Counted from the first letter of the stretch, positions 1 through 5,834 are shown. The stretch is DNA of 5,834 bases from Lachnospiraceae bacterium (GCA_024699595.1 JAILPG010000275.1:1-5834), one strand, 5' to 3'. Notes: generated by a model from the letters alone, not told the origin. Program-made: numbers and translations.

Positions 1-1044
1 TGGGCGGAAAAGAATAAGGAAATACAGAAGTTTTTATCAAAAGAAGAGACATTCAAAGAAGCAATTCAGAAACTGCTCGAATTTAGGGATGAATTGTTCC
101 AACAGATAACCTGGATATTAGAAGGTTATCCTGAGAAGGCATTTTATCAAATGCCGTTTGCGGGAGCTAAGGGATATCACAGCAAAACCCTTGCTTATTC
201 TATATGGCATATTTTCAGGATAGAAGACATCGTAGCTCATGAGATGATCGCAGAGGATGAGCAGATACTGTTTAGTAAAAAGTATCTTAAGAAGACCGGA
301 TCCCCGGTCATTACAACCGGGAATGAACTTGAAGGTGAAGATATAGCTGAATTTTCCCAAAAGCTGAATGTGCAAGAACTCTATCTTTATGCCAAGGCCG
401 TAAAAGAATCAACTGATAAGATCCTTTTACAATTGAAATACAAAGATTTAAAAAGAAAATTTTTTGAAGATACAAAACAAAAACTGATAGAAAGCAAGTG
501 TGTCAGTGAAGATGAAAATGCAGTTTGGCTGATTGATTACTGGTGCGGAAAAGATGTAAAAGGACTCGTCCAGATGCCTTTTTCCCGCCATTGGATCATG
601 CACATAGAAGCTATGCGTCGCATAAAGAATCAGCTTTGCAAAATTGCCAGGAAAGGGGCGGACCCGGTTGCAATCTGCGGTTTGTCCTGTAATCATTGTT
701 TTCTTGGAGCGTGGTGCGGAGGCTGCAGGACGGAGTATAATACCTGCTCATTTGCCATATATTCCGAAGGCAGGATATGCCCCAATGTAAAGTGCTGCAA
801 CGAGAAAAATATAGACGGATGCTACGAATGCGGTGAACTTGAGACCTGTGAAAAGGGGTTCTATGTATCGTCAAATGACGGAGCAAATGCCGCAAAAGCG
901 CAGTCTCTGTATATAAAGAAGTATGGAAAGAAGGAATTTCTGAAAGTTCAGACTAGGCTGCATGAGAAATATGAATTTGAAAAAGTGCAGGAAATCATAG
1001 GACAGGATTATAAAGAGGCACTTCGGATTTTAGAAGAAAACTGA
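1..1044 (+). CDS. DinB-like domain fused to cysteine-rich DUF3795 domain protein (5' partial)
   Basis: The frame is open from base 1 to the TGA at 1042-1044 (347 visible codons), so the true start lies upstream. A TTG at 94 is in frame but has no good ribosome binding site and would cut into the first helix. Visible residues 1 to about 215 look like a DinB/YfiT four-helix bundle: a WHIFRIED helix with His70, and SRHWIMHIEAMRRI with His197 and His201, together the usual three-histidine metal site (His80 is another nearby histidine). Residues about 226-283 hold 12 cysteines in the order C-x3-C-x2-C ... CGGC ... CC ... C-x2-C, the DUF3795 signature, probably a metal-binding knuckle. A charged helical tail follows. 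No signal peptide or membrane segment is seen, so it is probably cytosolic. DinB-fold proteins include metal-dependent thiol transferases, but no substrate can be assigned here. Similar proteins are sometimes labelled phage head-tail adapter, which the sequence does not support. The family call is firm and the function unknown. Confidence 0.85.
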   Translation, partial: WAEKNKEIQKFLSKEETFKEAIQKLLEFRDELFQQITWILEGYPEKAFYQMPFAGAKGYHSKTLAYSIWHIFRIEDIVAHEMIAEDEQILFSKKYLKKTGSPVITTGNELEGEDIAEFSQKLNVQELYLYAKAVKESTDKILLQLKYKDLKRKFFEDTKQKLIESKCVSEDENAVWLIDYWCGKDVKGLVQMPFSRHWIMHIEAMRRIKNQLCKIARKGADPVAICGLSCNHCFLGAWCGGCRTEYNTCSFAIYSEGRICPNVKCCNEKNIDGCYECGELETCEKGFYVSSNDGANAAKAQSLYIKKYGKKEFLKVQTRLHEKYEFEKVQEIIGQDYKEALRILEEN

Positions 1045-1058
1045 CGAATTCAGTTTTT
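1037..1058 (+). terminator. weak hairpin plus T-run at the end of the DinB/DUF3795 gene
   Basis: AAAACTGA (1037-1044) pairs perfectly with TCAGTTTT (1050-1057) around a 5-nt loop, and the T-run continues to 1058. The left arm includes the stop codon. The stem is 8 bp but has only two G-C pairs, so as an intrinsic terminator it would be weak. The position directly after a gene and before a 64-nt gap supports the idea. Confidence 0.35.
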
Positions 1059-1108
1059 GTTGCTCATAGTAAACGACGTCGAGACGGTAGTACTTTTGAA
1101 CAACAAAT

Positions 1109-2665
1109 GTGAAAACTCGCCGCATTAAGTATGAGGATAAGAGCTTGAAGACTGTAGAAATATTGGGAGCGAACCGGTTTGAAACTTATACGAAGACACG
1201 TGAGAGCAGCAGGGCCATCATTATTAAGGACGGGAACATCCTGCTTACGCATGAACTCAATTCGGGCTGGTGGCTTCTGCCGGGTGGTGGACTTGAAGCC
1301 GGAGAGACTTACGAAGAATGCGTGATCCGGGAGGTAAAGGAGGAAACAGGGTATCTTGTCCGCCCGATCAGACGTTTTCTTATTATGAATGAGTATTACG
1401 AGGAATATCGCTATTCAGGGTATTTCTTTGTATGTGAAGTGACGGGAAATGGGCATATAAATCTCACCGATGTGGAAAAACAGCGCGGTGTACAGCCGGA
1501 ATGGATCCCGCTTTCGGATGCGATTAAGCTGTTTTCCAAACATGAATCATATGCTGATGTTAGCGAAGAAAAAAGAGGTGTCTATCAGAGGGAATATCTG
1601 GCACTTAAAGAGTATATGGCGCTCGATTCTGAATGCCATGAACAGCAGATCTATGAACGATTCCCCGGGATAAGCTGTGCGTACAGGGACGCAGCTGGAA
1701 GAGAGATATTGACATTTAGCGGAATTGCTGATGCGGAAAATGGTATCCCCGTGGATGGTAATACTGTTTTTCCGGCATGCTCGATATCAAAGTTTGTTAC
1801 CGCGATAACCGTAATGATACTTCAGGAACAGAAGCTGCTGAATATTGATGAACCGGTCAATCGCTATCTTTCTCAGTGGAAGCTGCTTACAGTGGGCGGA
1901 ATAGAAAGCGATGCGACGGTAAGATCGATCCTTAGTCATACCGCAGGAATCGCGGATGGGGAAGATTCTTTTTACGGACTTCGGCGCAGTGATCCCGAGA
2001 TCGGTTTAATGGATATTCTTGAGGGAAGAACTGCATATAATAAACGGCAGGCTATAACGGAAAAACAACCGGGAACAGAGTTTGAATACAGTGATGCGGG
2101 TTATTGCGTGCTGCAGTTGATGATACAGGAGATCATGCACTGCAGCTTTGAGAAAGTGGTTGAAAAAAATGTTTTTGAGCCCCTTCGTCAGAAGAAGACT
2201 TTCTTTGCTTCGCTGCATAATCTTGAACTATGGGAAAAGAACCGGAATATGGCTGCAGGATATGATAATGAAGGTTCGCTGATCCCGGGTAAATACCCGC
2301 AGATTCCGGATCTGGCGGCTTCGGGATTGTGGAGCACGCCGGATGAACTGATGATGATCGCTAAAGAATTCATTGAGGCGGTAAATGGGAGAGGTTCCTT
2401 ACTGCGTAAGGAATCGGCCCGGGAAATGATAAAGCCTGCTGAGAATTTCTCATGGGTGGGCCTTGGTTTGTTCCTGCGAGACGATGACACCTTGGTATCT
2501 CAAGGCTGGGGAGAGAACGGACAATGCATTTTGAAAATGAATGCAGTGACCGGAGAGATTTCTGTTGTAATGACGAACAGAGATCCGGGCGTGGATCAGA
2601 CAGAGTCCGGGTTAGAACAACTTGCGCTATTAATGTCAGGTTTGAAAAGAAAGATGAGATTCTGA
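1109..2665 (+). CDS. Nudix hydrolase - serine beta-lactamase-family hydrolase fusion protein
   Basis: One uninterrupted 518-codon frame carries two enzymes. Residues about 25-170 form a Nudix domain with a complete Nudix box at 60-82 (G-x5-E-x7-REVKEETGY), which coordinates the divalent metal used to hydrolyse nucleoside-diphosphate-linked substrates. Residues about 185-515 form a PF00144 serine hydrolase (class C beta-lactamase/penicillin-binding-protein fold): nucleophile motif S225-I-S-K228, second motif Y327-S-D329 (D in place of the usual N), and QGWGENG at 465-471 where KTG or HxG normally sits. No signal peptide or membrane helix is present, so the hydrolase half should be cytosolic, unusual for a penicillin-recognising fold. 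This suggests an esterase, amidase or peptidase rather than cell-wall work. The start is uncertain: GTG 1109 (used here) lacks a ribosome binding site, while TTG 1145 has GAGG eight bases upstream and still leaves the Nudix domain whole. The DUF6273 remnant begins 18 nt downstream. Domain calls are firm; substrates are unknown. Confidence 0.88.
   Translation: MKTRRIKYEDKSLKTVEILGANRFETYTKTRESSRAIIIKDGNILLTHELNSGWWLLPGGGLEAGETYEECVIREVKEETGYLVRPIRRFLIMNEYYEEYRYSGYFFVCEVTGNGHINLTDVEKQRGVQPEWIPLSDAIKLFSKHESYADVSEEKRGVYQREYLALKEYMALDSECHEQQIYERFPGISCAYRDAAGREILTFSGIADAENGIPVDGNTVFPACSISKFVTAITVMILQEQKLLNIDEPVNRYLSQWKLLTVGGIESDATVRSILSHTAGIADGEDSFYGLRRSDPEIGLMDILEGRTAYNKRQAITEKQPGTEFEYSDAGYCVLQLMIQEIMHCSFEKVVEKNVFEPLRQKKTFFASLHNLELWEKNRNMAAGYDNEGSLIPGKYPQIPDLAASGLWSTPDELMMIAKEFIEAVNGRGSLLRKESAREMIKPAENFSWVGLGLFLRDDDTLVSQGWGENGQCILKMNAVTGEISVVMTNRDPGVDQTESGLEQLALLMSGLKRKMRF
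1133..1136 (+). promoter_or_regulatory. candidate ribosome binding site favouring TTG 1145 as start of the Nudix fusion
   Basis: GAGG lies 8 nt before the in-frame TTG at 1145-1147. The GTG at 1109 has only an A/T/C-rich stretch before it and no purine-rich site. Using TTG 1145 would remove 12 residues (ending KS) before KTVEILG. Residues from those 12 seem, from memory, to occur in related Nudix proteins too, so the choice is open. Confidence 0.35.
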
Positions 2666-2668
2666 AAG

Positions 2669-2674
2669 AAAGGA
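2669..2674 (+). promoter_or_regulatory. ribosome binding site of the DUF6273 gene
   Basis: AAAGGA ends 9 nt before ATG 2684. It lies in the 18-nt gap after the Nudix-hydrolase stop, which suggests translation of the two genes from one transcript. It is a functional-looking initiation site even though the gene behind it is broken. Confidence 0.55.
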
Positions 2675-2683
2675 ACAGACAGC

Positions 2684-3034
2684 ATGAAACGAAACGGGAA
2701 TAACAAGGCGTTTCAAAGCCAGCTTCGGGAAGCGTGCGCGGCTGCCGGATCGAATAAGAGGGAAATCACAGGGCTTGGGACGGGGACGATAGGAAAGCCC
2801 GTGAAACCGGCAGATAAAGATGCTGCATGGGCGGGGAACTATGTGTGGTATGGGAATTATGAAGGAAGCCCGATGCGTTATCGCGTGCTTGATCCGCATT
2901 CGACAAAATATGGCGGGGATACGATGCTCCTTGACTGTGACAGTGTGTTGTATTCGGCAGTATTTTACGATTATGTAACCTCACACGAAGATGCTTTATA
3001 CTCAAATGAATGGGCATATAGTGATGTAAAATAA
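2684..3034 (+). CDS. N-terminal fragment of the broken DUF6273 protein
   Basis: This 116-residue piece has its own ATG and a good AAAGGA site. It carries the GLGTGTI...AWAGNYVWYGNY opening and the YRVLDP and TMLLDCDS strands of DUF6273, ending at SDVK before the TAA. On its own it lacks the WWLRS core and the conserved GVSPAF strand, so it is unlikely to fold as the family does. It has no signal peptide: residues 1-28 are polar and charged. Confidence 0.55.
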   Translation: MKRNGNNKAFQSQLREACAAAGSNKREITGLGTGTIGKPVKPADKDAAWAGNYVWYGNYEGSPMRYRVLDPHSTKYGGDTMLLDCDSVLYSAVFYDYVTSHEDALYSNEWAYSDVK

Positions 3035-3037
3035 GGC

Positions 3038-3919
3038 TTGAACGAAGCCCCTTACAGCTTTCTGACATGTAGTTTTACCGATCAGGAAAGGATGGCGATC
3101 GCAGACAGCACGGTAGGGACGCATAGTATAAAAGCCGGAAGCCCGCTAAACAAATATTTCCCGAAATACACACGGTTGAATAATGACAAAATATTTCTCC
3201 TGGATTTCGAGGATGTGTTGAATACGGATTATGGTTATTCATCTGATTGTGGTTTTGGTGTTGATGGGCATCAGCATAATGTGGACAATCGAAAAAAGTC
3301 AGGTTCAGAATGGGGATGGTGGCTGCGGTCGTCCAATTCCCACATTGGTGACCATCCCGGTGACTATGCCGAAGACTACGTCGGTGGCTATGCCGGGGTC
3401 GTGAACGACCGTGGCACAGTGATCGACGACATCCCCGTTGGCTTTCCCTCCTACGGTGTGAGTCCTGCTTTTAATGTCAATCTGTCATCTGTCATCTTCT
3501 CATCTTTAATTACATCCGGCTCCGGAGATTATAAGCTCACATTAAAGGATGAAGAACTGGGCATTCAGGTCACGGAAGGGGAAAACGTTACCCGAAGCGG
3601 CAATACCGTCACGGTGCCATATACGATCGGCAAAACATCAAAAGGCGACAACAGCGATAATGCCACACAGGTTTCTGTGCTGCTTCTGGATCACGCATAT
3701 ATTCCCGGAGAAAATGTATCTGATCCTGCAAAATTCGACTATCAAAAGTTAAATGTAAACAGTTTTTCCAAAGAGGGTACGGGAACCTTCAACCTTCCGG
3801 CTGCCTACGCGGATAAAGTATGCGGAGTGGATTATTTTGCCTATATCCTGGCAGAGGATGTGAATAATACATACGAAACGGACTACGCGAGTGAACCGGT
3901 GGCGATTACGATTGGATAG
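3038..3919 (+). CDS. C-terminal fragment of the broken DUF6273 protein
   Basis: This 293-codon open stretch continues the same frame after the TAA. It holds the DUF6273 core (KIFLLD, WWLRS, GVSPAFN) and a C-terminal beta domain with TRSGNTVTVPYTI and DYFAYILAEDVN motifs. Independent translation is doubtful: TTG 3038 has TAAGG only one base away, and ATG 3092 has AGGA with a 4-nt spacer, both too tight to be convincing. The pieces are better read as one disrupted gene. Confidence 0.5.
   Translation: MNEAPYSFLTCSFTDQERMAIADSTVGTHSIKAGSPLNKYFPKYTRLNNDKIFLLDFEDVLNTDYGYSSDCGFGVDGHQHNVDNRKKSGSEWGWWLRSSNSHIGDHPGDYAEDYVGGYAGVVNDRGTVIDDIPVGFPSYGVSPAFNVNLSSVIFSSLITSGSGDYKLTLKDEELGIQVTEGENVTRSGNTVTVPYTIGKTSKGDNSDNATQVSVLLLDHAYIPGENVSDPAKFDYQKLNVNSFSKEGTGTFNLPAAYADKVCGVDYFAYILAEDVNNTYETDYASEPVAITIG
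3347..3394 (+). repeat. degenerate 12-nt tandem repeat, four units, inside the DUF6273 variable segment
   Basis: Four consecutive 12-base units start at 3347, 3359, 3371 and 3383: GGTGACCATCCC, GGTGACTATGCC, GAAGACTACGTC, GGTGGCTATGCC. They encode GDHP, GDYA, EDYV and GGYA. Units 2 and 4 match at 11 of 12 bases, 1 and 2 at 10 of 12, and 2 and 3 at 8 of 12. The period keeps the reading frame. The repeat lies between WWLRS and the conserved GVSPAF strand, where family members as I remember them have a shorter loop, so it looks like an in-frame expansion. Confidence 0.6.
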
Positions 3920-3949
3920 TAACCGGTCAAGGCTAAAGAGGCTTTATAT

Positions 3950-3968
3950 TACAGAATGATTCTCTGTA
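3950..3968 (+). repeat. short inverted repeat upstream of the PAS gene
   Basis: TACAGA (3950-3955) and TCTGTA (3963-3968) are perfect inverted arms around a 7-nt spacer, in the 74-nt gap before the PAS gene. The right arm overlaps TATAAA at 3967-3972, a possible -10 box, with only a poor -35 candidate (TTATAT near 3944-3949). It could be an operator or the end of a transcript. The arms are short, so chance is a real alternative. Confidence 0.25.
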
Positions 3969-3978
3969 TAAAAAGATT

Positions 3979-3987
3979 AGGGAGTGG
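3979..3987 (+). promoter_or_regulatory. ribosome binding site of the PAS gene
   Basis: AGGGAGTGG precedes ATG 3994, with the GGAG core ending 9 nt before it. It is the strongest ribosome binding site in the window and fixes the start of the PAS protein. Confidence 0.7.
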
Positions 3988-3993
3988 TAAAAA

Positions 3994-4374
3994 ATGACAG
4001 ATCTTAACGAAGTTTATAAAAGCGTACTGGAAGCTGACAGGGCCGCAATAGTTATATGTGATCTTGAACACAAAATCATCTATATGAATCCTTCAGCGAT
4101 AAATCGATACGAGAAGTGGGGCGGTAAGAATCTTATGGGACAAAGTCTTCTCAACTGCCACAATGATAAATCACGAGAAATGATCATAAAGGTGTTGGAT
4201 TGGTTCAAGGCATCTAAAGATAACAATATTGTATATACGTCATACAACGAGAGGGAAAATAAGGATGTGTATATGGTTGCACTTAGAAACGGGGCCGGGG
4301 AATTGATCGCATACTACGAGAAACATGATTACCGTAATCGGGAAACAATGAAGATGTACAACATGGAAAGATAA
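3994..4374 (+). CDS. stand-alone PAS-domain protein
   Basis: The 126-residue protein is essentially one PAS fold. Residues 7-22 are a leading helix and first strand (VYKSVLEADRAAIVIC). DLEHKIIYMNPSAINRYE (23-40) is the typical strand pair and helix. GQSLLNCHND (49-58) matches the conserved turn seen in small clostridial PAS proteins and in DUF438-type PAS domains, with Cys55-His56 as candidate ligand contacts. NKDVYMVALRNGAGELIAYYEKH (89-111) supplies the last strands with the usual G-E turn, and a basic tail ends the protein. There is no output domain (no kinase, GGDEF, HTH or membrane helix), so it must act through a partner or simply bind a ligand. It ends 4 nt before the acyltransferase start, so the two are almost certainly cotranscribed and perhaps functionally paired. 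Heme, flavin or small-lipid binding are all possible, and nothing in the sequence decides. The PAS assignment is good and the role unknown. Confidence 0.8.
   Translation: MTDLNEVYKSVLEADRAAIVICDLEHKIIYMNPSAINRYEKWGGKNLMGQSLLNCHNDKSREMIIKVLDWFKASKDNNIVYTSYNERENKDVYMVALRNGAGELIAYYEKHDYRNRETMKMYNMER
4365..4370 (+). promoter_or_regulatory. ribosome binding site of the acyltransferase, within the PAS gene
   Basis: GGAAAG lies in the last codons of the PAS gene, 8 nt before ATG 4379. This arrangement, with a 4-nt gap between genes, implies translational coupling of the two proteins. Confidence 0.55.
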
Positions 4375-4378
4375 ACTT

Positions 4379-5572
4379 ATGTCAGACAGGAAATACTTAT
4401 ATACGGAAAGGGCGCACTATATGTGTCCGAATATGCACTTTGGCATCATGGCAGAGATCGGGGCAGAGTTTGATGTGAAAAGGATCATCGAGAGCATCGG
4501 TGTTCTGAAAGCGGCTCATACGCTTATGAGAAGCCTGATCGCCAAGGAGCAGGGAAGTTCCGCGATCTATTATGAAGAGCATCCGGAACTTGAGATTCCG
4601 GTAACGATAAAAAAGGCAGGCGATAACTGGCAGACTGATTATGAGACGGTATCCAAAGCCGGGTGGAACGTCCATAAGGAAGCCCTGCTCAAGGTCTTTG
4701 CCTATCCTTCCAAGAACGGAACGAGAGTCCTTTTCATAACGCATCATCTTCTTTGTGACGGGAGAGGACTTCTTCAGTTAGTGCAGGAGTTTGCGGATCA
4801 GTATGCAAACGGAGCACGACCGCGCCAAGTTGACGAGAAGCTTATGGAAAGTCTTGATGATCTTCCGGATGGCAGCAACCTCAGGTTTATCAGCAAGGTA
4901 TTGATCGGGAATGCCAATAAGAATTGGCGGAAAGAAGGGCATAAGGTCAGCTACGACGAGTATCTTACCTTTGAGCGTGAATATGATTCGAAACGGGATA
5001 TAAAGCGCGAGATAAAGAATGTTGACGGAGAAGAGCTTGATGCTCTCCTTGGTTTATGCAGGGAAAACGGGGTATCGCTCAATGACTGTCTTATTGCCAA
5101 AATGATGATCGATGAGGGTGTGAATAAGGTTGTCATAGCTTCCGACATTAGAAATAAGATTAAAAACTATAAAGAAGGCGCTCTTGGAAACTATGCTACT
5201 GCATTCGGAGTAGCGGTTAAGAAGAGAAGTTCTGAGATCATGGAACTTGCCAAGGCTGTAGATCATGAAGTTAAGAGCATCATCAGTAAGCCGGACAGGG
5301 AGATGCTCGTTCTCTCATGTTATTTCAATATGGATCCGGAACTTCTCGATGCCATAGCTATATCGACTCTTGGAAGTTTTGAGAGCAAGGCCGGCAGATT
5401 TGTCGGCAGCAAGATGTTTGGCTATGAAAAGCACGATGGCCATTGTATCACAAACCTTGGCAGGGTAGAGAGCAACGTTATAAGCGAGGCCGTATTCATT
5501 CCGCCTGCGTCGCCTGCAAACAGTAAGGCATGGGGCGTTCTGACGATAAATAAGAAGATGAGGATATGTTAG
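4379..5572 (+). CDS. HHxxxDG acyltransferase / condensation-domain-like protein
   Basis: The 397-residue protein belongs to the CoA-dependent acyltransferase superfamily (chloramphenicol acetyltransferase fold, shared with condensation domains, PapA-type and alcohol O-acetyltransferases). The active-site motif is complete: H122-H123-LLC-D127-G128, where His123 would be the general base, followed by RGLLQLVQEFADQY. The N-terminal half has the usual RIIESIGVLKAAHTLMRSLI substrate helix. The C-terminal half has ALGNYATAFGV and ITNLGRV (357-363), corresponding to the second subdomain that closes the channel. No adenylation or carrier domain is attached, so this is a free-standing enzyme and the acyl donor may be CoA or a separate carrier protein. 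It is slightly short of the roughly 430 residues common for the fold. No signal or membrane helix is present. GGAAAG (4365-4370), inside the PAS gene end, is its ribosome binding site. It probably acylates an alcohol or amine in a small molecule; the substrate is not predictable. Confidence 0.82.
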   Translation: MSDRKYLYTERAHYMCPNMHFGIMAEIGAEFDVKRIIESIGVLKAAHTLMRSLIAKEQGSSAIYYEEHPELEIPVTIKKAGDNWQTDYETVSKAGWNVHKEALLKVFAYPSKNGTRVLFITHHLLCDGRGLLQLVQEFADQYANGARPRQVDEKLMESLDDLPDGSNLRFISKVLIGNANKNWRKEGHKVSYDEYLTFEREYDSKRDIKREIKNVDGEELDALLGLCRENGVSLNDCLIAKMMIDEGVNKVVIASDIRNKIKNYKEGALGNYATAFGVAVKKRSSEIMELAKAVDHEVKSIISKPDREMLVLSCYFNMDPELLDAIAISTLGSFESKAGRFVGSKMFGYEKHDGHCITNLGRVESNVISEAVFIPPASPANSKAWGVLTINKKMRIC

Positions 5573-5603
5573 ATACATTCAATGTCAAAAAATGGTAAGT
5601 ATT

Positions 5604-5834
5604 ATGAATAATCCGTGGGAAGAGATCAGTCTGGATGATTATGAGAATCATATGAGCCTTGATTCCGTGAAACAACTCCAAACTATGAATTCGATAATGA
5701 AGGAGCAGTTTGAGGCATATCCGGTTTCAACGGTTATGGTTCTTGGGGTCGCCGGCGGAAATGGCTTGGAACATGTAAGTCGAGATAAGTATCGGATTGT
5801 TTATGGAGTAGATATTAACGGAGATTATCTTCGG
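5604..5834 (+). CDS. class I SAM-dependent methyltransferase (3' partial)
   Basis: The frame starts at ATG 5604 and runs off the window end after 77 codons. The first 47 residues (MNNPWEEISLDDYENHMSLD and a helix) are a lead-in. VMVLGVAGGNGLEHV is motif I of Rossmann-fold methyltransferases, the glycine-rich S-adenosylmethionine loop, and VYGVDIN is motif II with the acidic residue that holds the ribose. The acceptor-specific part lies beyond the window. An in-frame ATG at 5592 would add four residues (MVSI). Neither start has a strong ribosome binding site: GGTAAG sits 4 nt before 5604, and nothing recognisable precedes 5592. The gene follows the acyltransferase by 31 nt with no terminator between them, so it is probably in the same operon. 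The substrate is unknown; the enzyme class is quite certain. Confidence 0.8.
   Translation, partial: MNNPWEEISLDDYENHMSLDSVKQLQTMNSIMKEQFEAYPVSTVMVLGVAGGNGLEHVSRDKYRIVYGVDINGDYLR

Larger units (their letters stand above)
2684..3919 (+). pseudogene. DUF6273-type protein interrupted by an in-frame stop
   Basis: Two open stretches (2684-3034 and 3038-3919) lie in the same frame, separated only by TAA at 3032-3034 and GGC. Read through, they give about 411 residues that align continuously in the way the DUF6273 family runs: GLGTGTI linker (about 30-36), YVWYGNYEG, YRVLDP, TMLLDCD, EWAYSDVK then stop at residue 117, GLNEAPYSFL, FTDQER, KIFLLD, WWLRS (212-216), a variable acidic/Gly/Tyr segment, GVSPAFNVNLSSVIF (258 on), then a beta-rich C-terminal domain (about 283-411) ending in VAITIG. 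Family members are usually exported surface or extracellular proteins. This copy begins MKRNGNNKAF with no hydrophobic signal, so the N-terminus also looks lost. The single nonsense change, with no frameshift and intact coding on both sides, suggests recent inactivation or a sequencing error. Stop readthrough is possible but TAA is a poor context for it. Confidence 0.75.

Noticed and set aside
1074..1081. Perfect 8-bp palindrome CGACGTCG between the first two genes
   Set aside because: It is short, has no flanking symmetry and no credible promoter around it, so it cannot be called an operator.
1059..1108. Promoter for the Nudix-hydrolase gene
   Set aside because: A promoter is expected if the preceding hairpin terminates, but no -35/-10 pair with sensible spacing could be found by eye.
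1470..1673. A 67-codon + strand frame inside the Nudix region
   Set aside because: It lies in another frame of a gene with an intact Nudix domain and has a non-protein-like composition. The 67-codon frame at 3549-3752 is rejected for the same reason.
3032..3034. Recoding of TAA as a sense codon
   Set aside because: TAA is used as a normal stop by the neighbouring PAS gene, and no recoding structure is evident just downstream, so a nonsense mutation is simpler.
2636..3068. Antisense open frames of 87-100 codons opposite the DUF6273 gene
   Set aside because: They overlap well-supported coding sequence on the + strand, show no domain or composition of a real protein and have no ribosome binding site that I could see. 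The same holds for the antisense frames at 118-375, 448-696, 611-895, 1064-1252, 2006-2218, 2188-2490, 4397-4747, 4951-5266 and 5315-5681.
3931..3946. TAAAG-agg-CTTTA mini-hairpin after the DUF6273 gene as a terminator
   Set aside because: The stem is only five mostly A-T pairs and no T-run follows, so it is too weak to call.

Overview
The window looks like chromosomal DNA of a Gram-positive anaerobe of the Clostridia, most likely Lachnospiraceae (Butyrivibrio-like). This rests on the protein families (a DinB/DUF3795 fusion, a DUF6273 surface-type protein, a PAS/HHxxxDG-acyltransferase pair), moderate GC content, GGAG/AAGG-type ribosome binding sites, and occasional GTG or TTG starts. The genus is inferred from remembered family resemblance, not from a search. 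Every gene I can support is on the + strand. No tRNA, rRNA, CRISPR array, insertion sequence or integrase is visible.

Layout: (1) 1-1044, a DinB-like four-helix domain fused to a cysteine-rich DUF3795 domain, with its 5' end outside the window. A weak hairpin followed by a T-run overlaps its stop codon. (2) 1109-2665, one reading frame joining a Nudix hydrolase to a serine beta-lactamase-family (PF00144) hydrolase. The gene start is ambiguous between GTG 1109 and TTG 1145. (3) 2684-3919, a DUF6273-type protein interrupted by an in-frame TAA at 3032-3034. It also lacks a signal peptide and carries a 12-nt degenerate tandem repeat in its variable segment. I call it a pseudogene. (4) 3994-4374, a small stand-alone PAS-domain protein. 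(5) 4379-5572, a CoA-dependent acyltransferase/condensation-like protein with an intact HHxxxDG motif, starting 4 nt after the PAS stop. (6) 5604-5834, the N-terminal part of a class I SAM-dependent methyltransferase, cut by the window end.

Genes 4 to 6 are closely spaced and probably form an operon: a PAS sensor or ligand-binding protein, an acyl-transfer enzyme and a methyltransferase. This could be a small-molecule tailoring or conjugation unit, but no substrate can be read from the sequence. Genes 1 and 2 look like independent accessory enzymes. The DUF6273 gene sits 18 nt behind gene 2 and may be read through from it.

The points most worth a second look are the Nudix-serine hydrolase fusion, the broken DUF6273 gene with its repeat expansion and pyrimidine-ending codon stretch (possible relation to diversity-generating systems, unproven), and the PAS/acyltransferase/methyltransferase set. 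I do not see clear proof of a new system.
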